Program-made: the position numbers and the translations under genes
Notes under the pieces: model-generated
Seen by the model: only the letters and a program-made list of their open reading frames with translations
What the model was told of the DNA's origin: nothing
Databases searched by the model: none
In this document: positions 8,784 to 16,621 of the stretch, piece after piece
Numbering within the stretch: the stretch's first letter is position 1
Layout of the letters: each line of letters begins with the position of its first letter
From: an uncultured Ilumatobacter sp.
GTDB lineage: Bacteria > Actinomycetota > Acidimicrobiia > Acidimicrobiales > Ilumatobacteraceae
Length of the DNA: 34,833 bases
Direction of reading: 5' to 3'
Assembly (NCBI GenBank): GCA_938044705.1
Contig: CALIOL010000038.1
Coordinates: forward strand, 1-34,833

Positions 8784-9530
8784 ATGACCGACGCCAGTGA
8801 CGCACCGGAACCGACCTCGAACACGACTGCTGACCGCTTGCTCTCGGTTCAGGGGATCGATACCGAAGCGGATCAACTCGCAAACCGTCGAGAACGTCTC
8901 GTCGAACGAGAACAGCTCGAAGCCGCGTCGGCGCAACTCGCCACCTGGGAACGCGAACGCACCGCGATGCGGAACCGGATGGACGAGCTGACGGGCGTGA
9001 TCGAGCGAACCGAGGCTGAATCGGCGGAGATCGCCGAGCACAAGGTCCGTCTCGAGGCCCAGATGAAGACCGTGATCGCACCGCGAGAAGCTGAAGCCCT
9101 GATGCACGAGATGGCAACTCTCGACGAACAAGTCGACACGTTGGACACCGCCGAACTCGAGGCGCTCGAGGAGCAGTCGGTTCTCGACGATCGATTGACG
9201 GCGCATCTCTCGTCGGAGGAGGGCCTTCGCGACTCGGTCTCCGTTGCCGACGCGGCCCTCGAGCGGGCGACTGGCGAGATCGATCGAGAAATCGAACGAC
9301 TCGGCGGCGAGCGCGGAGCAGCGCGTGACGAACTCAGCGACGGCGTGCTCGCTCGATACGACCGAGTCCGTACGTCGTCAGGGGTGGCTGTCGCGAAACT
9401 CGTCGGACATCGATGCGACGGCTGCCATCTCGACCTTTCGGCTGCGGAAATCGACGACGTCAAAGACGAGGCAGCGAGCTCGGACGGCGTTGCCGACTGC
9501 CCCAACTGCGGGCGCATGCTCGCACTCTGA
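8784..9530 (+). CDS. cdsZ: Coiled-coil protein with C-terminal zinc ribbon, CdsZ type
   Basis: The product has 248 residues. Residues about 20-200 form a long charged helical coiled coil (ANRRERLVEREQLEAASAQL, GVIERTEAESAEIAEHKVRLE). The C-terminus carries a C4 zinc ribbon: CDGCHLDLS and CPNCGRML. This is the DUF164/zf-RING_7 architecture, called CdsZ in actinobacteria. The precise molecular role is not established from the sequence, and nucleic-acid or protein binding is the usual inference. A GTG two codons upstream (8778) is an alternative start. The next gene begins 7 bases after the stop, suggesting an operon with the membrane protein and perhaps the histidine phosphatase. Confidence 0.85.
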   Translation: MTDASDAPEPTSNTTADRLLSVQGIDTEADQLANRRERLVEREQLEAASAQLATWERERTAMRNRMDELTGVIERTEAESAEIAEHKVRLEAQMKTVIAPREAEALMHEMATLDEQVDTLDTAELEALEEQSVLDDRLTAHLSSEEGLRDSVSVADAALERATGEIDREIERLGGERGAARDELSDGVLARYDRVRTSSGVAVAKLVGHRCDGCHLDLSAAEIDDVKDEAASSDGVADCPNCGRMLAL

Positions 9531-9537
9531 GCCGAAG

Positions 9538-10029
9538 GTGTTCTTCTGGTTCATCGCGACGTCGGTGATCGCCATCGGGTTCGTCTTCCGTGACCCGAGC
9601 TTCGACAATCGATTGCTCGTGGTCGGTTCGGTGCTGCCAGCCGTCGACGTCGTGTTCGGAGGCGCACGTGCACTGCACAGCATCACGGTGAGCATCGCGT
9701 TGCTCGCGTTGGTGATGTTTGCGACGAAACGAGGCAGCGGTATCCGCAAGACCCTGCTCGGTTTGCCGATTGGGATGTTCCTCCACCTGGTGTTCGATGC
9801 AGCCTGGAACGACACCGACACGTTCTGGTGGCCGATCACCGGGCTCGGGTTCGAGGACTCCGGGATCCCGATCATCGATCGCGGCTGGATCAGCATCGTT
9901 CTCGAGATCATCGGTGTCGCCGGTGTGGTCTGGCTCTGGAGGCGCAATGGGTTGAGTGCGCCGGAGCGTCGACGTCGTTTTCTCGACGACGGGCAATTGG
10001 ATGCGCTCCCCGACCGTGCTGCTCCGTAG
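9538..10029 (+). CDS. Small membrane protein, possibly YdjM/DUF457-like
   Basis: From the GTG at 9538 the product is about 163 residues with roughly three to four membrane segments: MFFWFIATSVIAIGFVF, the ITVSIALLALVMFATKR region, IGMFLHLVFDAAW and ISIVLEIIGVAGVVWLW. Between them are GSVLPAVDVVFGGARALHS and FLHLVFDAAW. The spacing of a D, an H and an HLxxD motif resembles the inner-membrane YdjM/DUF457 family of putative metal-dependent hydrolases, but the match is by eye only. The start lies 7 bases after the cdsZ stop. The tail ends in a basic, Arg-rich segment. The reading frame is supported by its hydrophobic pattern and fit between neighbours. Confidence 0.7.
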   Translation: MFFWFIATSVIAIGFVFRDPSFDNRLLVVGSVLPAVDVVFGGARALHSITVSIALLALVMFATKRGSGIRKTLLGLPIGMFLHLVFDAAWNDTDTFWWPITGLGFEDSGIPIIDRGWISIVLEIIGVAGVVWLWRRNGLSAPERRRRFLDDGQLDALPDRAAP

Positions 10030-10074
10030 CGCCCGGTCGCGCACGGCTTCTCGATCGTGTGGCACACTCTCGTC

Positions 10075-10647
10075 GTGTTGATCTTGCTTCGTCACGGACG
10101 CACTGCGGCAAACGAAGCCGGACTCCTGCAGGGCCGGTTGAATCAGGACCTCGATGAACGAGGGCGGCAGCAGGCGATTGATGCCGCTGCGTACATCACC
10201 GCTCAGGCGGGGTCGATCGACGCCGTGGTGGCGAGCCCACTGAAAAGGGCGCAGCAGACCGCCGCTGCGTTCGAGATGGACGTGGAGACCGACGAGCGTT
10301 TCATCGAACTGTCGTACGGCATCTATGAAGGAGTGCCTCACGCCGACGTTCCGTCCGAGGTCTGGCAGACGTGGCGAAACGACTACTCCTTCGTCCCGGA
10401 AGGCGGCGAGTCACTCGCTGCGCTCGACGAGCGGGTGCGCGGAGCGTGCGCCGACCTGGTGGAGCGGGCAGCCCATGAGAATGTCGTCGTGGTGAGCCAT
10501 GTCTCGCCGATGAAATCGGCGGTTGCCTGGGCGTTGGGCGTCGACATCGGTATCTCGTGGAACTGTCACCTCGACCATGCAGCGATCTGTCGGATCGCCA
10601 TTCGAGGTCGCCGACCGGTGCTGCTGACCTTCAACGAAACAGCGTGA
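10075..10647 (+). CDS. Histidine phosphatase superfamily protein (phosphoglycerate-mutase-like)
   Basis: This protein of about 190 residues removes or transfers phosphate through a phospho-histidine intermediate. The catalytic RHG motif is at the N-terminus (LILLRHGRTAANEAG, nucleophile His7), followed by GRLNQDLDERGRQQA, SPLKRAQQTAAAF, the acidic YGIYEG, and the second catalytic His in VVVSHVSPMKSAV. It has the size of CobC/GpmB-type broad-specificity phosphatases. The GTG at 10075 puts the RHG motif at the usual distance from the start, and a GTG at 10057 is an alternative. In several actinobacteria a CobC-like phosphatase domain lies next to the cdsZ homologue, which fits this order. The true substrate is unknown. 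Confidence 0.85.
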   Translation: MLILLRHGRTAANEAGLLQGRLNQDLDERGRQQAIDAAAYITAQAGSIDAVVASPLKRAQQTAAAFEMDVETDERFIELSYGIYEGVPHADVPSEVWQTWRNDYSFVPEGGESLAALDERVRGACADLVERAAHENVVVVSHVSPMKSAVAWALGVDIGISWNCHLDHAAICRIAIRGRRPVLLTFNETA

Positions 10648-10651
10648 TCGT

Positions 10652-11003
10652 GCAATGGTGAGGTGGCCTGTAAGCGGGGTTCTGTAGGAACTTGCGTTCC
10701 CGGTGGCCATCCATCTGTGCGGTCTACCCGAGCGAAACGGACGGGCCGCCCATCGCTCTGCTCGACCTTGCTCCAAGTGGGGTTTACCGAGCCGACGCCG
10801 TCACCGACGCCGCTGGTGCGCTCTTACCGCACCGTTTCAGCCTTGCCTGTGACCGGTTTCCCGGCCCATCGGCGGTCTCTCTCTGTTGCACGTCCGTCAG
10901 GTCACCCCAACCTGGCTCTCGCCAGCACCTTGCCCGATGGAGCCCCGACTTTCCTCGACTCGTGCACGCACGAGCCGCGGCCACCCGGTCACCTCACCAT
11001 TGC
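10652..11003 (-). ncRNA. rnpB: RNase P RNA (bacterial type A)
   Basis: This is the catalytic RNA that matures tRNA 5' ends. The minus strand holds the conserved core GAGGAAAGTCGGGGCTCC near the 5' end, then the CAACAGAGAG region and GGTAAACCCCACTTGGAGCA in the 3' half, ending in CAGAACCCCGCTTACAGGCC. The termini pair: gcaatggtgaggtg at 10652-10665 is the exact reverse complement of 10990-11003, a 14-bp P1-type helix that closes a transcript of about 350 nt. The exact ends are approximate. The 3' end lies within about 5 nt of the stop codon of the convergent phosphatase gene. Short reading frames across this interval are not genes. Confidence 0.93.
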
Positions 11004-11010
11004 GTTGACG

Positions 11011-11016
11011 ACTCTA
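11011..11016 (-). promoter_or_regulatory. Possible -10 element for rnpB
   Basis: On the minus strand TAGAGT sits about 8 bases before the 5' arm of the rnpB closing helix, the distance expected between a sigma-70-type -10 box and a transcription start. I see no clear -35 box at the ideal spacing. Confidence 0.35.
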
Positions 11017-11038
11017 CGGCGACTCGCGCCGCAAGCGA

Positions 11039-12031
11039 TCAAGCCTCTGGTTCGAGTTCGTTGTAGACGAAGCTGTTGGCGGCAGGAGTCTGCAGCACGA
11101 CGCTCTCGCGCACGGCATTGAGGTCGGCAGGCCCAGCCTTGACCTCGATCTGTGCGGTCTGGCCGAAGGTCGACTCGACGGCGAAGTGACGGATCTGGAA
11201 CCGAGCGGTTGGCGGAACCTCTTCGCCGACAAGCGCGGGGGAGACGTACGCCTCGGCGCCACCGATCGCGATGGCGAGCGCTGCGGAGTGGCGAGCTTCG
11301 AGCGTGGCTGCCTCGAGGTGAGCAACTCGTGTCTCGACCGTGCTGGCCGCTGAAGCGAGTTCCTGGTGCGAAGCCGTTGCCAAGGTCTCGAGTGTCTGGG
11401 CGAATGCCATGACATCCTCGGGCACGGCATCGGCGAGCCGGGTGAAGGTGATCTCGTCGCCTTCGGACAGATCGTCGATCGAACTGGTTGCGGTGATCTC
11501 GCCGAGCGTGGTGGTGACGGTCTCAGCGATGGGGACCACTTGACCGATGACCTGAACCATCAACCCGCCTGACTCGTCGAGCACGACCAGCCCGACGACG
11601 TCGGACAGGATCTTTTCGAGCGTGGGAGCGACGAGTCGGTCCATGAGCCAGGGGTTGGACGTGGTCCAGCCGACTCCGCCGGCTGCTTCGGTGAGCTCGA
11701 CCATCTGGTCAGCGATTGCCTGGTGATCTTCGATGAGCCGGTTGACGACGGGAACGAGTTCGTCCGGAATCGCTCCGTCGAGTCCGAGGGCCGTCTCGTA
11801 GACCGAGATCGCGGTGTACTCGAGCGAGGAAGCGGTCCGCAACAGGACGGCTTGGTCGACTTCGAAGGATTCGAGCGCCGTCACGGCGGGCGCATCGCCG
11901 ACGCGTCCCGGAGCGTCATCGCCGCCCCGATTGTCGCCACATGCAGCGGCGAGCGCAGCGAGCGTGGCGCTGAGACCGCCGATCTTGAGTGCCTGGCGGC
12001 GACCGGTGCTGATGTCGAGTGGTGAGCTCAT
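11039..12031 (-). CDS. Tat-exported ferritin-like lipoprotein
   Basis: The product has 330 residues. The N-terminus TGRRQALKIGGLSATLAALAAAC combines a twin-arginine motif (RRQALK) with a lipobox ending in Cys, so it is probably exported folded and lipid-anchored. The body is helical with spaced Glu/His that fit a ferritin-like four-helix bundle: SLEYTAISVYETAL, LIEDHQAIADQM and LEAATLEARHSAALA. This is the Ferritin_2-like (desiccation-related) type recalled from actinobacteria. Its ATG overlaps the stop of the preceding ferritin-like gene by one base (TGATG), which implies translational coupling. An iron-binding or di-metal oxidase role is a family-level inference. Confidence 0.82.
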   Translation of the reverse strand: MSSPLDISTGRRQALKIGGLSATLAALAAACGDNRGGDDAPGRVGDAPAVTALESFEVDQAVLLRTASSLEYTAISVYETALGLDGAIPDELVPVVNRLIEDHQAIADQMVELTEAAGGVGWTTSNPWLMDRLVAPTLEKILSDVVGLVVLDESGGLMVQVIGQVVPIAETVTTTLGEITATSSIDDLSEGDEITFTRLADAVPEDVMAFAQTLETLATASHQELASAASTVETRVAHLEAATLEARHSAALAIAIGGAEAYVSPALVGEEVPPTARFQIRHFAVESTFGQTAQIEVKAGPADLNAVRESVVLQTPAANSFVYNELEPEA

Positions 12032-12678
12032 CAGGCCTCGTCTCCCAGTGAGAGGGCGGATGCGGTGTTGCCGAACAAGACGTCGAGGTCACTGACACCG
12101 AGGAGGTCGGCGAGCACGGTTGCGTGGCGCGCCTCGGTGATGGCGATCGACGCGGTGAGTGCGATCGCGTCGTCGCTCTCGTAGTCGGCGATGAGTGCGG
12201 TGTGTGTCGCCGCAGCGGTCTGCTCGAGGCCGTGAGCGGCAGCGAAGAAGTCGCTGTCTGATCCCGTGAAGCCTGCGAGGTTTGCGTCGATGACGGCACT
12301 GTTTGGTTCGCCAGCCGAGAGGCCCGTGATACCCGAGACCGCCTGTGCAAACGCTTGGTGATTTTCGGCCATCACGCCCACAGCGACTGCGAGGTCGCCT
12401 TCGGCTCCCGACTCGAGCTTGGCCCGGTACAGCTCGCTTGCGGCCAGTTCGAGTGCGATCACCTGCCCGAGTAGCGCAGCGTCCGCCTCGGTGGGGACGT
12501 TCGGTCGTTCGTCGGTGCCCGCCGTAGCGAACGCCGTCTGGTCGACGAGCAATGCGGCGGCGAGGCCACCAAGGGCGGCGGCGCCGCCGGCGGTGACGAG
12601 GCTGCGGCGCGACATCGTCGTGTCGACCTCACGCTCAGCAATTTCGAGATCCACGGGGGATGGGTCCTTTCGGGTCAT
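12031..12678 (-). CDS. Tat-exported ferritin-like protein
   Basis: The product has 215 residues. After a short acidic leader there is a twin-arginine signal (MSRRSLVTAGGAAALGGLAA) at about residues 22-44. The mature region is a predicted helical bundle with motifs resembling the downstream paralogue: LELAASELYRAKLESG, VMAENHQAFAQA and ASIAITEARHATVLADLLG. The Glu...Glu-x-x-His pattern suggests a di-iron ferritin-like fold. I chose the ATG at 12676-12678 because GAGGAGG lies about 11 bases upstream. An internal ATG right at the Tat motif (12615) is an alternative. It is coupled to the next gene by a one-base overlap. The two proteins may form a heteromeric complex outside the membrane, which is inference. 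Confidence 0.82.
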   Translation of the reverse strand: MTRKDPSPVDLEIAEREVDTTMSRRSLVTAGGAAALGGLAAALLVDQTAFATAGTDERPNVPTEADAALLGQVIALELAASELYRAKLESGAEGDLAVAVGVMAENHQAFAQAVSGITGLSAGEPNSAVIDANLAGFTGSDSDFFAAAHGLEQTAAATHTALIADYESDDAIALTASIAITEARHATVLADLLGVSDLDVLFGNTASALSLGDEA

Positions 12679-12797
12679 GCGACTGCGGCCCTCCTCGGAG
12701 GGCATCGGAGCGATTCTAGGGTGATGCATGGCGTGAACACCGGATTCGTCCGTTCGTGATACTCGTCTCGCTCTCGTCGCTCGGTGGAACGGGAGCA

Positions 12798-14282
12798 TCA
12801 GAAGTCGAGTGCCGAGAGGTCGGGGTGCCAGGTTCGAGCGCGAGTCAGCGCTTCAGCCCAACGCTTGCGTCCGTCGGAATGGTCGAAACCCGTGGTGGGG
12901 AGCGCGGTGATCGAGGGATTCCACAGGTTCCCGACATCGTTGATGTCGTCCCACCGTCCGAGCGCGAGTCCGGCCAGGAATGCTGCGCCACGGGTGGTGG
13001 CTTCGGTCGTCGGTGAGACCTCGATCTGGCGGCCCGTTGCGTCCGCGAGCGCGGTGATGAGCGTCGGGTTGGCGGACATGCCGCCGTCGACGTGAATCGT
13101 TTCGATTGGGACGCCGGTGTCTGCGATCGCAGCGTCGATGAGGTCGGCGCTGCGATGGGCCACGCCTTCGAGCACGGCTCGCACGATGTGTCGCCGCTCG
13201 GTTCCGCGTGTCATTCCCAGCAGGGTGCCTCGGGCGCCGTAGTCCCAGGCCGGTGTGCCGAGTCCGAGGAGTGCTGGGACATACGAGACGCCTTCGGTCG
13301 ACTCGCACAGCTGAGCGACGTCGTGGCTGTGGGCGCTGGAGTCGATGATGCCCAGGTCATCGCGGAGCCACTCGACGTTGGTGCCCGCAGAGAGCATGAT
13401 CGCCTCGGCGCCCCACGTGAGTTGGCCAGCCAACTGCCACACCGGCAGCGCGTAGGTCCCGGCCGGGTTTCGCTGGATCTCGGTCGGTGCGGGTGCCCCC
13501 GTCACGACGTCGAGCATGCCGCCCGTGCCGAGGGTGAGCTTGGCGGCTCCCGGTCGGACGCACCCTTGGCCGATCAGCGACGCCTGTTGATCACCGATCA
13601 TCGCTGCGATGGGCGGCGACCCGGGAAGCGCGGTTGCCTGGGCGATGACCCCCGCTGAATCGACGACGCGAGGGAGCATTGCTTCGTCGATCGAGAACTC
13701 CGCGAGACGATCGGTCGACCATGCGGACCCATCAGCGATGCGCATGCCGGTGGTGGTGGTCGACATGTTGGTGCCGTCACTGACGTGAACGGAGCCGTGC
13801 GTGAGTGTCCAAGCGATCCATGAATCGATCGTGCCGAAGCACAGATCTCGCCCAGCGAGATCTCCGGAGTTCGCGAGCAGCCAGCCGAGCTTGGTCAGCG
13901 ACTGGTTCGGCGCCACGGTCCAATCGTGGGTGGCCTTGGCCACGATGCACTCCGTGATGGTGCGCAGGTCTTGCCAGCCGAGACCCGGTCCGATCGGTTC
14001 GCCGGTTGCGCGGTCCCACACGACGGTGCTCGCTCGTTGATTCGTGATTCCGACTGCAGCGACGGGTGAATCGGCTGCTTCGATCGCTGCATGGCTGGCC
14101 TCGAGGACGAGTCCGGCGAGAGCCACAGGATCGAATTCGACGAGTCCGTCGAAGGGAATCGATGGAGGGCTCGCTCGGTATTCGTAGTGGAGAATTCGCA
14201 GGGTGTCGTCGACGATTGCGGCTCGTAGCCCAGTGGTGCCGACGTCGATGACGAGGAACGTGACGTCAGCTCCGCTGCTCAT
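12798..14282 (-). CDS. FGGY-family carbohydrate kinase, glycerol-kinase-like
   Basis: This 494-residue cytoplasmic kinase would phosphorylate a polyol or sugar with ATP. The N-terminal phosphate motif is VIDVGTTGLRAA, followed by ITNQRASTVVWDRATGEP and GLGWQDLRT. The catalytic Asp motif is IGDQQASLIGQG (Asp231), and the C-terminal FGGY ATP-side motif is VDGGMSANP with EVSPTTEATTRGAAFLAG. Overall it looks like GlpK, but two of the four glycerol-contacting positions differ: the Glu of GlpK NQRE is Ala84, and the Tyr near position 135 aligns with Asn126. Arg83 and the Asp are kept. I therefore do not call it glpK. Its ATG overlaps the stop of the upstream membrane-protein gene by four bases (ATGA), so they are coupled. 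Confidence 0.87.
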   Translation of the reverse strand: MSSGADVTFLVIDVGTTGLRAAIVDDTLRILHYEYRASPPSIPFDGLVEFDPVALAGLVLEASHAAIEAADSPVAAVGITNQRASTVVWDRATGEPIGPGLGWQDLRTITECIVAKATHDWTVAPNQSLTKLGWLLANSGDLAGRDLCFGTIDSWIAWTLTHGSVHVSDGTNMSTTTTGMRIADGSAWSTDRLAEFSIDEAMLPRVVDSAGVIAQATALPGSPPIAAMIGDQQASLIGQGCVRPGAAKLTLGTGGMLDVVTGAPAPTEIQRNPAGTYALPVWQLAGQLTWGAEAIMLSAGTNVEWLRDDLGIIDSSAHSHDVAQLCESTEGVSYVPALLGLGTPAWDYGARGTLLGMTRGTERRHIVRAVLEGVAHRSADLIDAAIADTGVPIETIHVDGGMSANPTLITALADATGRQIEVSPTTEATTRGAAFLAGLALGRWDDINDVGNLWNPSITALPTTGFDHSDGRKRWAEALTRARTWHPDLSALDF

Positions 14283-14719
14283 CGTCGGCTCGACGGCACG
14301 AAGCCTTGGGCTTGTAGGCGGCTGCCGAGGAACCCGCCGAGCAACCCTGCTGCGGAGATGACCGACAGAGTGAAGACGATCGCGAACCACGGAACGGCGG
14401 TCCCGCGCACGAGCCGGACGATCACGAAGACGAATTCGACGACCACGTAGGTGCCGATGGCTGTGACGAGTGCGTGGCTCAACGGCGTCGCGGCGCGCTG
14501 CACCCATGCGGCACAACCGGCGCCGATCACGAAGAAGACGATGAACAGCACGAAGAACAGGGCGTTCAGCCCGCCGGAGTCACTTCCGACAACCGCGGCG
14601 AGGATGCGGAAGGGCACGGCGAGAGCGACACACACCGAGGCGCCCGCGCGGATGGCATCGGCATCCCATCGCTGAGGGAGTACGGCGTCGATCTTCGCGA
14701 TGCGATCGTCCTCGGTCAT
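14279..14719 (-). CDS. Small membrane protein coupled to the FGGY kinase
   Basis: The product is about 146 residues (MTEDDRIAKIDAVLPQRW at the N-terminus). It has about four membrane segments: ASVCVALAVPFRILAAVVG, LNALFFVLFIVFFVIGAGCAAWV, ALVTAIGTYVVVEFVFVIV and WFAIVFTLSVISAAGLLGGFL. No conserved family motif is evident to me. An ATG three codons upstream (14728) is an equally possible start. The stop codon overlaps the kinase ATG, so the two are translated together. A transport or regulatory partner role is only suggested by the operon. Confidence 0.75.
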   Translation of the reverse strand: MTEDDRIAKIDAVLPQRWDADAIRAGASVCVALAVPFRILAAVVGSDSGGLNALFFVLFIVFFVIGAGCAAWVQRAATPLSHALVTAIGTYVVVEFVFVIVRLVRGTAVPWFAIVFTLSVISAAGLLGGFLGSRLQAQGFVPSSRR

Positions 14720-14871
14720 CGTCTGCATGGTGTCACGGCCGCAGCGTGCGCCACCAACTCGCCGCGCCATCAATTGGTGTCGATGCGAGTACCGTTGCGG
14801 CCCGTGCCCAGGAACGTCGACGATGACTGGCTCGGCTGTGCGCTGGCGGACCCCGCCTGGAGGGTTTGCTG

Positions 14872-16188
14872 ATGACGACGACCTACGACCCGCTCGACGC
14901 TGTCTACACCGACGAGGCCGACGTCCGCCTCGAACTGGCACGAGTCCAGGACATCTGCCACGAGTGCCGCCGATGTACCGACTTCTGCGGTTCGTTCCCG
15001 ACCTTGTTCGACATGCTCGATGCGATGACCGAGGCGTCCGCTGAGCGGCTCACGCCCGCTCAGCAGGATCACGTCGTCTCCGAGTGCGTTCACTGCACGC
15101 TCTGCGCGGTCGGGTGCCCATTCGGTTCGGGAACGCACGAGGCAGACGTCAACGTGCCGCTCCTCATGCTGCGGGCTCGGGCGATGCAGTTCGAGCACCA
15201 TCACCTCGGGGCGACGGGCAAGTTGGCAGCGCGAGTGCTGTCGCGCCCGGATCGCATCGGCCGGCTTGCGTCGGCGACTCCACGCGTTGCGAACGCGATC
15301 ATCAGTGCACCGAGAGGGTCGCGACGCCGTCGCCTGCTCGCACGCTTGACCGGGGTGTCTCCCGATCGACACCTCGGATCGTTCGTCGCGCAGCGTTTCC
15401 GAGCGTGGTTTCGTGCGCGGCCCAAGGTCACGCTCCACCGTCGCCAGGCGAGCGTCGCGCTGGTGCCGACCTGCATCGTCGAATACCAGGCGGCGTCGAT
15501 CGGCAAGGACCTCGTCAAGGTGTACGAACGCAACGGCGTCGAGTGCTCGGTTTCCGGCGTCCGCTGCTGTGGTGCGCCGATGCTGCACGCCGGCGATGTC
15601 GACGCGTTCGGCAAGGTCGCTGCGAAGAACATCTCGCAACTGGCCGGCGAGATCCGCAGGGGCGCCGACATCGTCGTGACGCAGCCAGCGTGCGCCCACG
15701 TGTTGGCCGTCGACTCAGCTGCCCATGTCTCGGGTGCAGAGGCGAAAGCCGATGCGGCCCTCGTTGCCGAACACACCTACGACTCCGCCGGCTATCTCAT
15801 GAGCCTGCATCGTGGTGATGACTACGTACTCGACACCGATTTCGAAGGCGAGACGCATCGACGCATCACGTACCAGGCTTCGAGTCATGTGCGTGCCCGC
15901 GGGCGCGGGTACCCCAGTCGCGATCTGATGCGACTCACCGGCGCGCAGATGGAGGTCATCCAACAGCCGTCAGGAGTCGGTGGCATCTGGTCGCTGCGAA
16001 CTCGAGACGACGCCGATGAGTCAGTGACTCGAGCGCTCACGGAACGCATTGCTGCAGGGAACGGCACCGTCGTTGCCAGCGACTCGTACCTCGTCGGCCT
16101 CGCGGTGACCGAACGAAGCGAGGACGTGAAGGTGCTTCACCCGCTCCAGGTCATCGCTCGGGCGTACGGCATTCCCGACGAAGCCTGA
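14872..16188 (+). CDS. GlpC/HdrB-like iron-sulfur protein with one intact CCG domain
   Basis: The product has 438 residues and is probably an electron-transfer subunit. Two 4Fe-4S motifs lie at the N-terminus: CHECRRCTDFC (Cys 29, 32, 35, 39) and CVHCTLCAVGC (Cys 72, 75, 78, 82). A CCG-type domain follows with VPTC (201), GVRCCGAP (232-233) and PAC (274). The second CCG domain, expected near residues 330-370, is recognisable by YQASSHVRARGRGYPS and QQPSGVGG, but its cysteines are gone. In GlpC relatives these read HAPCH and CCG. GGAGGG 8 bases before the ATG supports this start. It is divergent from the FGGY kinase pair. No GlpA/GlpB or flavin subunit is visible next to it, so its redox partner is unknown. 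Confidence 0.82.
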   Translation: MTTTYDPLDAVYTDEADVRLELARVQDICHECRRCTDFCGSFPTLFDMLDAMTEASAERLTPAQQDHVVSECVHCTLCAVGCPFGSGTHEADVNVPLLMLRARAMQFEHHHLGATGKLAARVLSRPDRIGRLASATPRVANAIISAPRGSRRRRLLARLTGVSPDRHLGSFVAQRFRAWFRARPKVTLHRRQASVALVPTCIVEYQAASIGKDLVKVYERNGVECSVSGVRCCGAPMLHAGDVDAFGKVAAKNISQLAGEIRRGADIVVTQPACAHVLAVDSAAHVSGAEAKADAALVAEHTYDSAGYLMSLHRGDDYVLDTDFEGETHRRITYQASSHVRARGRGYPSRDLMRLTGAQMEVIQQPSGVGGIWSLRTRDDADESVTRALTERIAAGNGTVVASDSYLVGLAVTERSEDVKVLHPLQVIARAYGIPDEA

Positions 16189-16306
16189 CCAGCGACGCTC
16201 GCCGTCAACTTTTCCTGGCGCGCGGGCGTCACACGCTCTAAGTTCCCCGCAGCGACGGCTGGGGACATCGTCGCACAAGCTGAGTGTTGGCCACGGGGGC
16301 AACGAC

Positions 16307-16561
16307 ATGTCGATACAACAGATCAATCCGCAGGAAGCCAAGTGGTGGGATCTCGGTGCGTGCAGGGGGCTGGATGCATCGATCTTCTACCCCGATGACG
16401 AGGCCGAAGCGCAAGCCGCCAAGACGGTGTGCGACGACTGCGCGGTGAAGACCGCCTGCCTCGACCACGCGTTGAGCTTCCGTGAGAAGTCCGGTGTCTG
16501 GGGAGGCGCAACCGAACGTGATCGGCGTCGGATTCTGCGCCACCGACGTCGACCGGCCTGA
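16307..16561 (+). CDS. WhiB-family iron-sulfur transcriptional regulator
   Basis: The product is 84 residues, typical for Wbl proteins of actinobacteria, which carry a 4Fe-4S cluster and act with the housekeeping sigma factor. The four cluster cysteines are present: Cys19 (LGACRGLD), Cys42 and Cys45 (CDDC), and Cys51 (TACLDHAL). The turn motif GVWGGATERDRR (63-74) is followed by a basic C-terminal tail (RRILRHRRRPA) that would contact DNA. Which Wbl class it belongs to cannot be settled by eye. It lies alone between the Fe-S protein and trpD, with about 118 bp upstream for its own promoter. Confidence 0.93.
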   Translation: MSIQQINPQEAKWWDLGACRGLDASIFYPDDEAEAQAAKTVCDDCAVKTACLDHALSFREKSGVWGGATERDRRRILRHRRRPA

Positions 16562-16621
16562 TCGCCGTTCACCACGCAACTGCTTGGGCGGCGTCGTCCG
16601 CTGACGAATACGATCACGCGC

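Noticed and set aside
7507-9206. Minus-strand frames of more than 280 codons
   Set aside because: They are high-GC shadows of the penicillin-binding protein and cdsZ, with Arg-rich, motif-free translations.
10663-11121. Open frames across 10.66-11.12 kb on the plus strand
   Set aside because: The sequence is RNase P RNA and the end of the ferritin-like gene. The peptides have no protein-like pattern.
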